From Bacteroidaceae bacterium (GTDB taxonomy: Bacteria > Bacteroidota > Bacteroidia > Bacteroidales > Bacteroidaceae): 56,634 nucleotides of DNA. Below, piece by piece: positions 20,101 to 27,984 of the stretch. Location: contig JAKSIQ010000008.1 of the NCBI GenBank assembly GCA_024398755.1, positions 1 through 56,634 of the forward strand, written 5' to 3'. A program made the position numbers and the translations under genes. Below the pieces are notes generated by a model. It saw nothing but the letters and a program-made list of their open reading frames with translations. It was not told the DNA's origin and ran no database searches. Position 1 is the stretch's first letter. Each line of letters starts with the position of its first letter.

Positions 20101-20424
20101 CTGGGCCGATTTGATGGCGACAGACATGACGCCTGAGGTCTCATATCCTATAAAAGAGAACCACACTTCGTAAGTGCCGGGCTTCAGACCTGACACCGAA
20201 TACCAGCCATACTTGTTGGTTACGGTACCATATGTGGTGCCTGTATTGCTGTTCTTTATCTGTACGTTGACAGACCCGAAATTGTTTCCGTCGGGATCTT
20301 TTACCGTTCCGTGAATGGAACCTGTTGTCTGCTGTGCCGACAATTCTGCTGTAGCCAGCACCAGTACCATGACTGTGCACAGTACCTTCTTCAATAATGA
20401 AGCTGTAAATAATGATGTTTTCAT
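17107..20424 (-). CDS. Oar-like TonB-dependent receptor under an FMN riboswitch
   Basis: An 1105-residue outer-membrane receptor. Order: signal peptide (MKTSLFTASLL... ELSAQ), a carboxypeptidase-regulatory-like domain (SIHGTVKDPDGNNFGSVN to GYETSG), a plug domain (EKLPSANRSLLDYARLSP, TTSLTIDGAILNN, ISVDAVEEMQIAIAPYD, FTGGGINVITKSGSN) and a C-terminal beta-barrel ending in an aromatic/hydrophobic strand (WYVQLGIKLTL). The APYDVRQSDFTGGGIN motif is typical of the Oar-like receptor group, not of SusC. The start at 20424 is set by the riboswitch, which ends only 4 bases upstream; longer frames would translate through it. FMN control points to riboflavin/FMN uptake or to a flavin-linked function. 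No SusD partner and no riboflavin synthesis gene is adjacent. Confidence 0.9.
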   Translation of the reverse strand: MKTSLFTASLLKKVLCTVMVLVLATAELSAQQTTGSIHGTVKDPDGNNFGSVNVQIKNSNTGTTYGTVTNKYGWYSVSGLKPGTYEVWFSFIGYETSGVMSVAIKSAQDYALDFTMTESVVELEDIVISEASYSFSETKTGQTYQVGSSTIEKLPSANRSLLDYARLSPYSGSGNTMGGRDGRTTSLTIDGAILNNSMGLSSDLAGAGTPISVDAVEEMQIAIAPYDVRQSDFTGGGINVITKSGSNRFQASVYDYFHNQNMRGNKVDGNSLGERQKQSLNTTGFTVGGPVVKNRLFYFANAEMTTSPGPVSEWKLSADGVGNSKEMTSRVTQADMDAFKSALGQYGYNPGSTDLTDGGQTVYRLLSRIDFNISERHNLMLRYNWTGSTEAYAPNARSTVGSKMTSERVSQNAYAFSNNCYDIHDNAWSGALELNSLFGNRGSISNKLLATVSKVSNERSSSSSWFPHIDIMKDGDAFMSAGYELFSNGTGNRVYTYSVSDHLSWSAGHSNFMLGAAYQYQQAKTSYTMYGTGYYRYASLQDFIEQKAPVAFGMTYCYDGIDDPSSGATYDQTSAMFQAETRISDRLTATYGIRADAIAYHDLPASNRAIAQLDWTGHFKTPGSESPDYKSPTLDTGSWPDSYVHISPRIGFNWQINDKLVLHGGSGMFKGRIPMVFLTCIQNSSGMLQNTVTDTGGSGFLAGLENNFLYTEQSLREYLTQNGAKMQAGEGTLGKGSSITAISKDFKMPQVWKTSIALDGQFETSFPMKAGIEGIFCKDVNAVYVENWNQETFNSLGRFTGKDKRYDFSDSRVVNTEVSKSGGAMVLSNTDKGYGWSICTTLSAEPVRNLNVELSYIYEKTLSVSDMLGSSLSSTWSSVPNVNSPNEVVLRASSYSIPHRIVANATYSLEHRNSTFWGTTEFGLFYSGSNAGRFSYCYSNDMNGDGVNNDLMWIPSNLNDIVFVNIEDGAGNILYTAQEQKYLFASFVNQDRYLSSHLGEYAGANEALLPWLNRFDIHVAQNFKMVQLSLDIMNAGNLICSKWGVEKTNLASNGGRPLVFKGTNDRGEPTYQIAMVNDKPVTQSFEPLNSQNNCWYVQLGIKLTL

Positions 20425-20428
20425 AATT

Positions 20429-20530
20429 CTTCTTTCATCCAGACTATACTGTCGGTACCGTAGTTCCAACGGTTCGGCCTTTCGGCTCGCGGACTTTACC
20501 GCCGGTCGGGAATTGCACCCTGCCCTGAAG
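20429..20530 (-). ncRNA. FMN riboswitch (RFN element)
   Basis: The minus strand carries the conserved RFN sequence blocks in order: CTTC (P1 5' arm, 20527-20530), AGGGTGCAATTCCC (P2), GACCGGCGGTAAAGTCCGCGAGCC (P3 region), a short GCCGAAAGGC helix (P4), a short CCGT/ACGG helix (P5), then CCGACAGTATAGTCTGGATG (P6 and J6/1) and GAAG (P1 3' arm, 20429-20432). The usual CGG/CCG in P6 is CAG/CTG here, a paired change. The closing P1 arm GAAAGAAG lies 4 bases before the ATG and would serve as ribosome-binding region, so FMN binding should hide it and repress translation. Confidence 0.93.
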
Positions 20531-20537
20531 TATGTTG

Positions 20538-20563
20538 GCGAAGCCGGCTTGTACCGGCTCCGC
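20538..20563 (-). terminator. GC-rich hairpin after aspS, upstream of the riboswitch
   Basis: Ten-base arms GCGGAGCCGG and CCGGCTTCGC around a TACAAG loop, nine bases after the aspS stop codon. There is no T-run behind it, so it may be a weak terminator, an mRNA-stabilising 3' end, or an insulating stem before the riboswitch. Confidence 0.45.
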
Positions 20564-20593
20564 ATTTATATATCACTGCTGTCTGACGTCAAC
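20562..20593 (-). promoter_or_regulatory. Candidate promoter of the receptor gene
   Basis: On the minus strand: GTTG (20590-20593, inside the end of aspS), a 19-base spacer, then TATAAATGC (20562-20570). The -7 box is imperfect. If unused, the receptor would depend on read-through from aspS. Confidence 0.3.
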
Positions 20594-22333
20594 CTTCAAG
20601 CAAAGTTCGTCAAGCTGGCTCGGATCAAGCTGGCCCGGAGCGTCAAGCATGACGTCACGTCCTGAGTTGTTCTTTGGGAACGCAATGCAGTCACGTATGC
20701 TGTCAAGTTTTGCGAATATGCTTACGAAACGGTCCAGACCGAATGCAAGACCTCCGTGAGGTGGTGCGCCGAACTTGAAGGCGTTCATCAGGAAACCGAA
20801 CTTGGCCTGAGCCTGTTCCGGTGTGAAGCCCAGAATCTTGAATATTGTGGCCTGAAGCTTGCTGTCGTGGATACGTATTGAACCGCCTCCCACTTCAATG
20901 CCGTTGATAACCATATCGTATGCATTGGCGCGGACGCTTGCAGGATCGGTGTCAAGCAGCGGAATGTCTTCCGGTTTCGGGCTTGTGAACGGATGGTGCA
21001 TGGCCATGAGGCGGTTTTCCTCGTCGCTCCATTCGTACATTGGGAAGTCAATGACCCACAGGCACTTGAACTTGTTCCTGTCACGCAGGCCGAGTTCTTC
21101 GGCAACCTTGAGACGAAGTTCTGAAAGCTGTTTGCGGGTCTTCATGGCATCGTCTCCGCTCAGAATCAGGATAAGGTCTCCCGGTTCGGCGTTGAAAGCA
21201 GTCTTCATATTCTGCAGCACGTCCTGGGTGTAGAACTTGTCAACGCTTGACTTGACGCTGCCGTCAGCTTCGACGCGGGCGTAAACCATGCCTTTGGCGC
21301 CTATCTGAGGACGCTTCACATATTCTGTAAGCGCATCAAGCTGCTTGCGGGTGTATGTTGCGGCACCCTTGGCGCAGATACCGCCAATATATGCTGCATT
21401 ATCAAACACGCTGAAGCCGCAGCCTTTCATAATGTCCATAAGTTCAACGAAATGCATATCAAACCTCAAGTCGGGTTTGTCGCTTCCGTAGTACTTCATG
21501 GCATCCTGCCAGGTCATGCGCTGGAACGGTTCGTTCATTTCAATTCCGAGAATGCTCTTGAACAGATGCTTGGCCAGAGCCTCGAATATCTGGAGAATGT
21601 CCTCCTGCTCCACGAATGACATTTCGCAGTCAATCTGTGTGAATTCCGGCTGACGGTCAGCACGAAGGTCTTCGTCGCGGAAGCACTTGGCTATCTGGAA
21701 GTAACGGTCAAAGCCCGATACCATGAGCAGCTGCTTGAGAATCTGCGGACTCTGTGGCAGAGCGTAGAACTGACCGGGATTCATGCGTGAAGGAACCACG
21801 AAGTCACGGGCGCCTTCGGGGGTCGAGTTGATCAGAATCGGGGTTTCAACCTCCATAAAGTTCAGATTGTCAAGGAACTTGCGTATTTCCATGACCATCT
21901 TGTGACGAAGTTCCAGATTGCTGCGTACGCACTGGCGGCGCAGGTCCAGATAACGGTATTTCATGCGCAGGTCATCGCCTCCGTCGGTATCGTCCTCAAT
22001 TGTGAAGGGAGGCGTGTCGGCCACATTGATGATATTCAGGCTGTCAACCAGAATTTCAATGTCACCGGTAGGCATCTTGGGGTTCTTGCTGGAACGCTCG
22101 CTCACGATACCGTCAACCTGAATCACATATTCACGGCCCAGACGTGAAGCCTGTTCGCACAGTTCCGCGTTCTGGCTGTCATTGAACACAAGTTGTGTAA
22201 TACCGTAGCGGTCACGCAGGTCAACAAAGACCATGCCGCCCAATTTTCTGGCTTTCTGTACCCATCCGGCAAGTGTCACCTTGCTTCCGGCATCGGAAAG
22301 ACGCAGTTCTCCACAGGTTTTTGTTCTGAACAT
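20573..22333 (-). CDS. aspS: Aspartate--tRNA ligase
   Basis: A 586-residue class II synthetase of the bacterial type. Visible parts: OB-fold anticodon domain ([32 protein letters not shown]), motif 2 ([23 protein letters not shown]), the GAD insertion domain (about 280-420), and motif 3 near the C-terminus ([11 protein letters not shown]). Discriminating tRNA-Asp from tRNA-Asn specificity is not attempted. The length is usual for bacterial AspRS. Its ATG follows a perfect -7 box at 22368-22376; the riboswitch-controlled receptor gene is immediately downstream. Confidence 0.97.
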   Translation of the reverse strand: MFRTKTCGELRLSDAGSKVTLAGWVQKARKLGGMVFVDLRDRYGITQLVFNDSQNAELCEQASRLGREYVIQVDGIVSERSSKNPKMPTGDIEILVDSLNIINVADTPPFTIEDDTDGGDDLRMKYRYLDLRRQCVRSNLELRHKMVMEIRKFLDNLNFMEVETPILINSTPEGARDFVVPSRMNPGQFYALPQSPQILKQLLMVSGFDRYFQIAKCFRDEDLRADRQPEFTQIDCEMSFVEQEDILQIFEALAKHLFKSILGIEMNEPFQRMTWQDAMKYYGSDKPDLRFDMHFVELMDIMKGCGFSVFDNAAYIGGICAKGAATYTRKQLDALTEYVKRPQIGAKGMVYARVEADGSVKSSVDKFYTQDVLQNMKTAFNAEPGDLILILSGDDAMKTRKQLSELRLKVAEELGLRDRNKFKCLWVIDFPMYEWSDEENRLMAMHHPFTSPKPEDIPLLDTDPASVRANAYDMVINGIEVGGGSIRIHDSKLQATIFKILGFTPEQAQAKFGFLMNAFKFGAPPHGGLAFGLDRFVSIFAKLDSIRDCIAFPKNNSGRDVMLDAPGQLDPSQLDELCLKVDVRQQ

Positions 22334-22367
22334 ATCTCCAGTTCTATTATATTTGATTTTTCAGGTT

Positions 22368-22376
22368 GCAAAGATA
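22368..22376 (-). promoter_or_regulatory. -7 box for aspS
   Basis: Minus strand reads TATCTTTGC (perfect TAnnTTTGC), 34 bases upstream of the aspS ATG. No good -33 match. Confidence 0.5.
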
Positions 22377-22420
22377 CTCAATTACACTATACGAAGTACC
22401 ATCTTTTTATGGATATTGCT

Positions 22421-22429
22421 TAACTTTGC
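22421..22429 (+). promoter_or_regulatory. -7 box for the lipoprotein-AsmA operon
   Basis: TAACTTTGC is a perfect -7 box, 23 bases upstream of the ATG at 22453. No good -33 element. Confidence 0.5.
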
Positions 22430-22452
22430 AGCCGGAAAATAATATAATAGGT

Positions 22453-22809
22453 ATGAAGAAAACATTACGCTTTGTATCTCTACTCTTTCTGTCACTGGCA
22501 TTATTCGTACAGTGCTCACGTGACAAGTTTGACGAAGATCTCCTGGAAGGCAAATGGTACAACACCACAGAGGAATTGTATTTCACTTTCAATGCCGATC
22601 ACAATGGGCTGACAGACGATGGTGAAGGTCATGGGAACCAGTTCACATGGTCTCTTGACGATGACGAGTTGTCAATCAGATACAAGTCAGGAAGCGGATT
22701 CCTGGACGGTATAACAGAAGTCTATATACTGACCAAACTGACATCTTCCAGAATGGAGGCATATCAGATTGATGCAAAAGACATTAAGGTGGTATTTGAA
22801 AAGAAATGA
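22453..22809 (+). CDS. Small lipoprotein, lipocalin-like
   Basis: A 118-residue lipoprotein: the start at 22453 gives MKKTLRFVSLLFLSLALFVQC with the lipobox Cys at 21. After it comes LLEGKWYNTTEELYFTFN, ... DDELSIRYKSGSG and EVYILTKLTSSRMEAY, the pattern of short lipocalin-like lipoproteins of Bacteroidota. Ligand unknown. A longer in-frame extension begins before the -7 box and is not credible. Its stop overlaps the start of the AsmA-like gene (ATGA), so the two are translationally coupled and likely act together at the envelope. Confidence 0.8.
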   Translation: MKKTLRFVSLLFLSLALFVQCSRDKFDEDLLEGKWYNTTEELYFTFNADHNGLTDDGEGHGNQFTWSLDDDELSIRYKSGSGFLDGITEVYILTKLTSSRMEAYQIDAKDIKVVFEKK

Positions 22810-25800
22810 CAATGAAAGGAACTCCTGTAACCAAAACGCTTAAGATAACCGGAATCAGTCTGCTGTCAGTTCTTGGAGTGCTTGTTCTTGCATTCCTGAT
22901 TCTGTCATGGACAATACTTTCTCCGTCAAGACTCACATCGACCACACGCAAGGTGCTTGACAAGTATGCCCCCTGCCCTGTCATGATTGATAAGGTTGAA
23001 CTCACTCTTGTCAGAACATATCCCTTCCTGGCGTTCAGGATTGACGGTCTGTTCATTCCCGATGAAATGGAAAGTTCGCCGCTTGACACGCTTCTCAGCA
23101 TAGAAAAGTTCTTTGTCCAGGCCGATATTGACACACTGATACACAGTAATGTCATTGTTGTTACCAGCCTTGACCTGAATGACACTCAGGTTGGACTGTT
23201 TACAGATGAATCCGGCAGAAGCAATCTTGATTTTCTGCTGTCTTCAGATACGGTACAGACCGAAGAAACTTCATCGGCCGGTATTCCTGATTTGAGCGTC
23301 AATCTTGAGAAAGCCGGCATTTCCCGTCTCAAGGCGTCATATACCGACTTGTCGGCAGGCATGAGCGCCAGTGTGGCCGATTTCAATGCCAGCATGAAAG
23401 GACGTATGGAAGACGGTGGCATACAGGCGCATGCCAGACTGTATGCGAATGACGGACTGTCATTTGCAATGAATGATGATACCACAGACATTAAAGCTGT
23501 CATCAAAGCTCTGTCGCTTGAACTTGACGGCATGATGACCGACAATGGAGCATCCGGTTTTCTTACTCTAAACGTAGGTGACATACAGGCTGCCATGGAT
23601 TCCATGAATGCGGTTCTTTCCAGCCTGAAAGCATCGACATCGGTTGAATGCGGTTTAGGTGAGAACGGTCTGACTTTTGCCAATGCTACAGGTCTGACTA
23701 TATCTGCAAAGGATATTATGGCTGCAATGACAGGCATGCAGGCCAATCTTGCAGAATTCAGCGTCAGGGCGGACTCAATGAAATATGACCCTGTAGCGCA
23801 GACAGCCGGATTGTCGGGCACGTCAATTGGACTCGGAAAGACCGGAATGTGCATGACCGACAGTCTTGGAAACAGCACTGAAGCGGCTTTTGAAAGCCTT
23901 CTGGCAACACTTGGAGCCGACTGCAATCTTGAACACGGAAGCTTGTCCGAAGAACTGACGGCCGACATTGCAGACATCAGTTTCTCAATGGATGGAGAAT
24001 CACCAATCAAAGCCGGACTGGGCAATCTTGGTGTAGTCCTCAATTCCAATATTGACAAGGACAGGATTGACGCAAGTCCATCGGTCAGAACCGACCGTCT
24101 GACATTCGCCATGGGCAATGACACATACGTTCCCGGCTGGCCAGTGTCATTGAGTGCCGATGTGCATACCAATCCGAATCTTGACCACGTCAGGATGCCG
24201 CTCACACTGAATGTGAACGGCCAGCGTCTGAATCTTGATGCCGACGTTGACATTTCGAACAATATGCAGGACTTCAGGGGATATGCTGGAATATCAGCGC
24301 AATCGCTTGACATTGAACGTATTATAAGCATGATTCCGGACAATTTCAAGGAACTTGTCAAAGGTATTTCAGCATCGGGACAGCTTGCTTTGAATGCCGG
24401 AATCAGAGGCTCATACATAAATGGTGAACCCAAGCTGAAATCAGCATCGGCCACAGTCGGACTGAACCGCTTCAGTGCCGGAATTGCTGACAGCCTATAC
24501 GTTGAAACCCCTGCCCTGACCGCCAATGTCATCTATCCAAGTGCAGCAGGCACAAAGTCTGATGGTGAGAGCGCAGACCTGAATCTGGTATTCGGCAATC
24601 TTGATTTCATGTACAACGGCTCACAGTCGGAAATGGACTGTCATCTGTCTGAGGTAAGTGTTGATGCCCGTGCCGACGGTCCCGTTGACAGCCTTGATCT
24701 GATGGGACTTACCGCTTATGCAACTGTCAAAGCTGGTGGCATTTCTGCAACCGTTGATACCGCATCGGTTGATATGCAGGGACTTATGGTCGATGCCACC
24801 ATATCTCCAAACGATGGCCTGCCTGCCATGATGCTGAATCTGGCTCTTTCATCGCTGGGAGGCAGACTTGATGACAATGAAGGCAATTCCGTAATGGATG
24901 CCGGGCTTGGCCGTACCAGTGCTACTGCCATGGCCAGATATGATCAGTCACAGGAAGACCTGCTGCTGAAATGGAACCCCCGTTTCAGCCTGCAGATGGA
25001 CGATTCCCATGTGTCAGTCAATGATGTGACCGTAGAACTTCCGCAATTGGATGTTGACTTCTCGCTCGGCAGGTTTGCTGTCAATGACAGCCGTCTGGTC
25101 GTTGACGGTTCGGACATATCATTCTGGGGTGATATCTATAACATAGGTGCTTACGTTCAGAAGACAGGTCTGCTGACAGGTGAACTGTTCCTTGAATCGG
25201 ATCACGTTGATGTGAACCGCCTGATGGCCATCACAAGTGGCATAGGCGTTGATGATGCTGCCGTCCAGGAGGCTGAAATACAGGCTACTGCAGACAGTTC
25301 CGCTCTTGAACCGTTCCTGGTACCTGAAGGCGTTGATCTGACCCTTTACACTAACTTCTCAAGCATTGAATTCGGTGATCACGAGTTCTTCAATCTGGGA
25401 GGTGACGTTACGGTCAAGGACGGTACTGCAGTTCTGAAGGAACTTGGTTTCTCGTCCGATGCGGCCGAAATGCAGCTGACCGCCATCTACACGGCTCCAA
25501 GGGTTGACTCAATGTTCATGGCAATGGACTTCCATCTGCTTGACATACAGATTGATGAACTTATAGACCTGATTCCTACTGTCGATTCTGTAGCCCCCAT
25601 GCTGAAGAGCTTTGATGGCGTGGCTCAGTTCCATTTTGCCATAGAGTCATTCATGAAGCCGGACTACACTCCAATCATGTCAACAATGCTTGGAGCGGCA
25701 GCTGTTGAAGGAAAAGATCTGGTGGTAATGGACAACGAAGTGTTTGACGGCATAAAGCACAAGCTTCTTATGAGCCGCAAGGCACGCAATGTCATTGACA

Positions 25801-26150
25801 GTCTTGACGTTGAATTGCAGATTATCCGCAATAAGGTCACACTGTTCCCGTTCAAGGTCAGCATGGACAAATATTCTGCTGTCATTGGCGGACGCCACAA
25901 CCTGAGCGGCAATCTTGACTGCAGTTATCACGTTGCCCTTGTAAAGACTCCGCTTCCAATACGTCTTGGAGTGACTGTAAGCGGCCCTCTGATGGACATT
26001 TCAGAGCATCCGCTCAAGCACATCAAACTGAAACGTCCGGAATACAAGAAACTTTACGAGCCCGAAAAGCGTGGCAATTACGAGGAGCGCGTTCTCCAGC
26101 TCAAGTCGAACGTACTTGAAATGCTGCGTTCAAACGTCAGGGAATACTGA
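22806..26150 (+). CDS. AsmA-like envelope protein
   Basis: A 1114-residue protein with one N-terminal membrane anchor (residues about 12-36) followed by a long, repetitive beta-rich periplasmic region and an AsmA_2-like C-terminus (about 880-1090: KSFDGVAQFHFAIESFMKPDY, LVVMDNEVFDGIKHKL, PFKVSMDKYSAVIGGRHNLSGNLDCSYHVAL, LGVTVSGPL). AsmA/TamB-type proteins form bridge-like grooves that carry phospholipids toward the outer membrane; that role here is by family. The start may be the second Met (22812). The C-terminus overlaps the convergent MBL gene by 14 bases. Coupled to the upstream lipoprotein. Confidence 0.88.
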   Translation: MTMKGTPVTKTLKITGISLLSVLGVLVLAFLILSWTILSPSRLTSTTRKVLDKYAPCPVMIDKVELTLVRTYPFLAFRIDGLFIPDEMESSPLDTLLSIEKFFVQADIDTLIHSNVIVVTSLDLNDTQVGLFTDESGRSNLDFLLSSDTVQTEETSSAGIPDLSVNLEKAGISRLKASYTDLSAGMSASVADFNASMKGRMEDGGIQAHARLYANDGLSFAMNDDTTDIKAVIKALSLELDGMMTDNGASGFLTLNVGDIQAAMDSMNAVLSSLKASTSVECGLGENGLTFANATGLTISAKDIMAAMTGMQANLAEFSVRADSMKYDPVAQTAGLSGTSIGLGKTGMCMTDSLGNSTEAAFESLLATLGADCNLEHGSLSEELTADIADISFSMDGESPIKAGLGNLGVVLNSNIDKDRIDASPSVRTDRLTFAMGNDTYVPGWPVSLSADVHTNPNLDHVRMPLTLNVNGQRLNLDADVDISNNMQDFRGYAGISAQSLDIERIISMIPDNFKELVKGISASGQLALNAGIRGSYINGEPKLKSASATVGLNRFSAGIADSLYVETPALTANVIYPSAAGTKSDGESADLNLVFGNLDFMYNGSQSEMDCHLSEVSVDARADGPVDSLDLMGLTAYATVKAGGISATVDTASVDMQGLMVDATISPNDGLPAMMLNLALSSLGGRLDDNEGNSVMDAGLGRTSATAMARYDQSQEDLLLKWNPRFSLQMDDSHVSVNDVTVELPQLDVDFSLGRFAVNDSRLVVDGSDISFWGDIYNIGAYVQKTGLLTGELFLESDHVDVNRLMAITSGIGVDDAAVQEAEIQATADSSALEPFLVPEGVDLTLYTNFSSIEFGDHEFFNLGGDVTVKDGTAVLKELGFSSDAAEMQLTAIYTAPRVDSMFMAMDFHLLDIQIDELIDLIPTVDSVAPMLKSFDGVAQFHFAIESFMKPDYTPIMSTMLGAAAVEGKDLVVMDNEVFDGIKHKLLMSRKARNVIDSLDVELQIIRNKVTLFPFKVSMDKYSAVIGGRHNLSGNLDCSYHVALVKTPLPIRLGVTVSGPLMDISEHPLKHIKLKRPEYKKLYEPEKRGNYEERVLQLKSNVLEMLRSNVREY

Positions 26151-26898
26151 TTGATAGCGTATCGTAGGCAAACTGCATGTGAGGGGGGAACTTTGCGTTC
26201 ATGACCTCATGCAGGCCTGCGCGATGGCTCATGTGTATGAAGTAGGTTTCATCGGCCCCCACTCTTTCTGCGAAAAGGACTGCCTGGCGCACATTCTGAT
26301 GGGTAGGATGCTCTTTGGTATGCAGGGCATTCACCACAAGCGTCCTGACGCCTTTCAGAAGTTCGAAGTTGGCGCTGTCCATTGATTTCATGTCGGTTAT
26401 ATAGCCAAGGTTTCCTATGCGGAAGCCCAGAATTGGAATATTGCCGTGCATTACGCGCAACGGAAGAATTTCGGTGGAACCAACTGTAAAAGGCACTCCG
26501 GGTGCTATTGCAATTGGCAGGATGTTGGCCGTACGTGGCTTCTTGCAGTCGCCGAAGCAGTACGGAATGCGCTGCTTCACGTCATCAATCACATACTGTT
26601 CGGCATAGACCGGAATATTGTGGTCAGTGCAGTACGGCCGCAGGTCGTCAAGGCCTCCAACATGGTCGTAATGTTCATGTGTAAGCAGCACAGCATCAAC
26701 ACGTTCCACCCCAGCCCTCAAAGTCTGCTGCCTGAAATCCGGTCCGCAGTCAATGATTATGCTTTCGGTTCCGGTTTCAATCAGTGCCGATGTCCTGAGA
26801 CGTTTGTCATGCACGTCGGCCGATGTGCACACTGCGCAGTGGCAGCACATTTCCGGTACTCCTATTGATGTGCCGGTACCAAGGAAAGTCAGCTTCAT
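26137..26898 (-). CDS. MBL-fold metal hydrolase (PhnP-like)
   Basis: A 253-residue metallo-beta-lactamase-fold enzyme. Metal ligands are H74-x-H76-x-D78-H79 (LTHEHYDHVGG), H150 in VMHGN region, D168 (YITDMKS) and a C-terminal His (FIHMSHRAG). The N-terminus KLTFLGTGTSIGVPEMCCHCAVC with grouped cysteines is typical of PhnP-like phosphodiesterases. Substrate unknown; cyclic phosphate or RNA-type esters are family possibilities. Its ATG overlaps the murB stop by four bases (ATGA), so it is the second gene of a murB operon, a pairing seen in other Bacteroidales. Confidence 0.9.
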   Translation of the reverse strand: MKLTFLGTGTSIGVPEMCCHCAVCTSADVHDKRLRTSALIETGTESIIIDCGPDFRQQTLRAGVERVDAVLLTHEHYDHVGGLDDLRPYCTDHNIPVYAEQYVIDDVKQRIPYCFGDCKKPRTANILPIAIAPGVPFTVGSTEILPLRVMHGNIPILGFRIGNLGYITDMKSMDSANFELLKGVRTLVVNALHTKEHPTHQNVRQAVLFAERVGADETYFIHMSHRAGLHEVMNAKFPPHMQFAYDTLSISIP

Positions 26899-27896
26899 AT
26901 AAGGTTTGCCTCGGGGTTCAATGTAATTCCGTATTTTTCTTTCACACTGGCAGTTATGGCATTTGCCAGCGCCATGATATCCTGGCCTGTGGCACCTCCG
27001 GTGTTCACCAGGACCAGAGCCTGTTTCTCATAAACGGCGGCAGGTCCCAGGCTGCGGCCCTTCCAACCTGCATGTTCAATAAGCCAGCCGGCAGGTACCT
27101 TGACCATACCAGACTGAGCGGTGTATGAAGGCATGTCAGGGTATTGTGCAAGCAGAGACTTGTACTGTTCTGCAGGAATGACAGGATTCATGAAGAAACT
27201 GCCTGCATTTCCAAGTATTGCCGGGTCCGGCAGCTTTTCAGCGCGTATTTCACGCACGGCACGGCTTATGTTGGCAAGAGTTGCGCCGCCAAGCGCTTCA
27301 ACCTTCTGTGAAAGATTTCCGTAAGACAGTTTCGGTGCAGGCTTCAGTCCAAGTCTGAAAATGACATGACTTATGGCATATTTCCCTTTAAGTTCATTCT
27401 TGAAAATGCTCTGACGGTATGCGTAGCGGCATTCGTCTCTGCTGAATTCGCGTCTGGATCCGTCTTCAAGCGAAATGGCCATGACGGTTTCAATGCAGTC
27501 GGACGATTCCTGGCCGTATGCCCCAATGTTCTGCACAGCCGCAGCACCCACCTGTCCTGGAATGGCTGTCAGGTTCTCTACGCCCCACCATCCGTTCAAT
27601 ACGGCGTAGGTCACGAAATCGTCCCATACGAATCCGGAACCCACTTTTACAAGCACCGAACTGTCATCCTGGCCAAGCAGTTCAATGTCCCTTACGGCCG
27701 ATACCAGCACCGTGCCGTGGAAATCGTCCATGAAAACCAGGTTGCTACCCTGCCCTATGGCAAGCATAGGCCTTTCCAGTTCATCAAGCAGAGGAATCAG
27801 TTCATCGGCCGATGCCCACTCCACAATGCAGTCCGCCATGGCGTCAATGCCCATGGTGTTGTGCCCTATAAGTCTTGCGTTACGCGTTATTTTCAT
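26895..27896 (-). CDS. murB: UDP-N-acetylmuramate dehydrogenase
   Basis: A 333-residue FAD enzyme that reduces UDP-GlcNAc-enolpyruvate to UDP-MurNAc, the second committed step of peptidoglycan synthesis. Visible elements: HNTMGIDAMAD at the N-terminus, the FAD loop AIGQGSNLVF (47-56), GVENLTAIPGQVGAAAVQNIGAYGQE (105-130), R161 in YAYRQSIFK, S233 in GNAGSFFMNP and E329 in the terminal EANLI, i.e. the Arg/Ser/Glu catalytic set. It is the long (type I, E. coli-like) form. The start at 27896 matches the family; longer frames run into the divergent pheS promoter. Its -7 box almost touches the ATG, suggesting a leaderless transcript. Confidence 0.95.
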   Translation of the reverse strand: MKITRNARLIGHNTMGIDAMADCIVEWASADELIPLLDELERPMLAIGQGSNLVFMDDFHGTVLVSAVRDIELLGQDDSSVLVKVGSGFVWDDFVTYAVLNGWWGVENLTAIPGQVGAAAVQNIGAYGQESSDCIETVMAISLEDGSRREFSRDECRYAYRQSIFKNELKGKYAISHVIFRLGLKPAPKLSYGNLSQKVEALGGATLANISRAVREIRAEKLPDPAILGNAGSFFMNPVIPAEQYKSLLAQYPDMPSYTAQSGMVKVPAGWLIEHAGWKGRSLGPAAVYEKQALVLVNTGGATGQDIMALANAITASVKEKYGITLNPEANLI

Positions 27897-27900
27897 GGCC

Positions 27901-27909
27901 GCAAAAATA
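27901..27909 (-). promoter_or_regulatory. -7 box for murB, next to the ATG
   Basis: Minus strand reads TATTTTTGC, a perfect TAnnTTTGC, with only GGCC between it and the murB ATG. Transcription starting 5-7 bases after the box would begin at or next to the start codon. Confidence 0.45.
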
Positions 27910-27919
27910 CCTAAAACAA

Positions 27920-27952
27920 ATTGTAGGTAGTCCTTTTTTTTGCTAATTTTGC
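27920..27952 (+). promoter_or_regulatory. Promoter of pheS
   Basis: ATTG (27920-27923), a 20-base spacer, then TAATTTTGC (27944-27952), a perfect -7 box, 32 bases upstream of the pheS ATG. Confidence 0.65.
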
Positions 27953-27984
27953 GCTCCATACTAAAACTGCTAATCATTTCAGTC

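Noticed and set aside
17107-20424. SusC-type nutrient receptor
   Set aside because: There is no SusD gene downstream and the plug motifs are Oar-like; the upstream FMN riboswitch points to a vitamin-linked role.
23186-24532. 448-codon open frame on the minus strand inside the AsmA-like gene
   Set aside because: It mirrors the codons of a well-supported plus-strand gene, has Ser/Ala/Pro-rich nonsense composition and no promoter or family resemblance.
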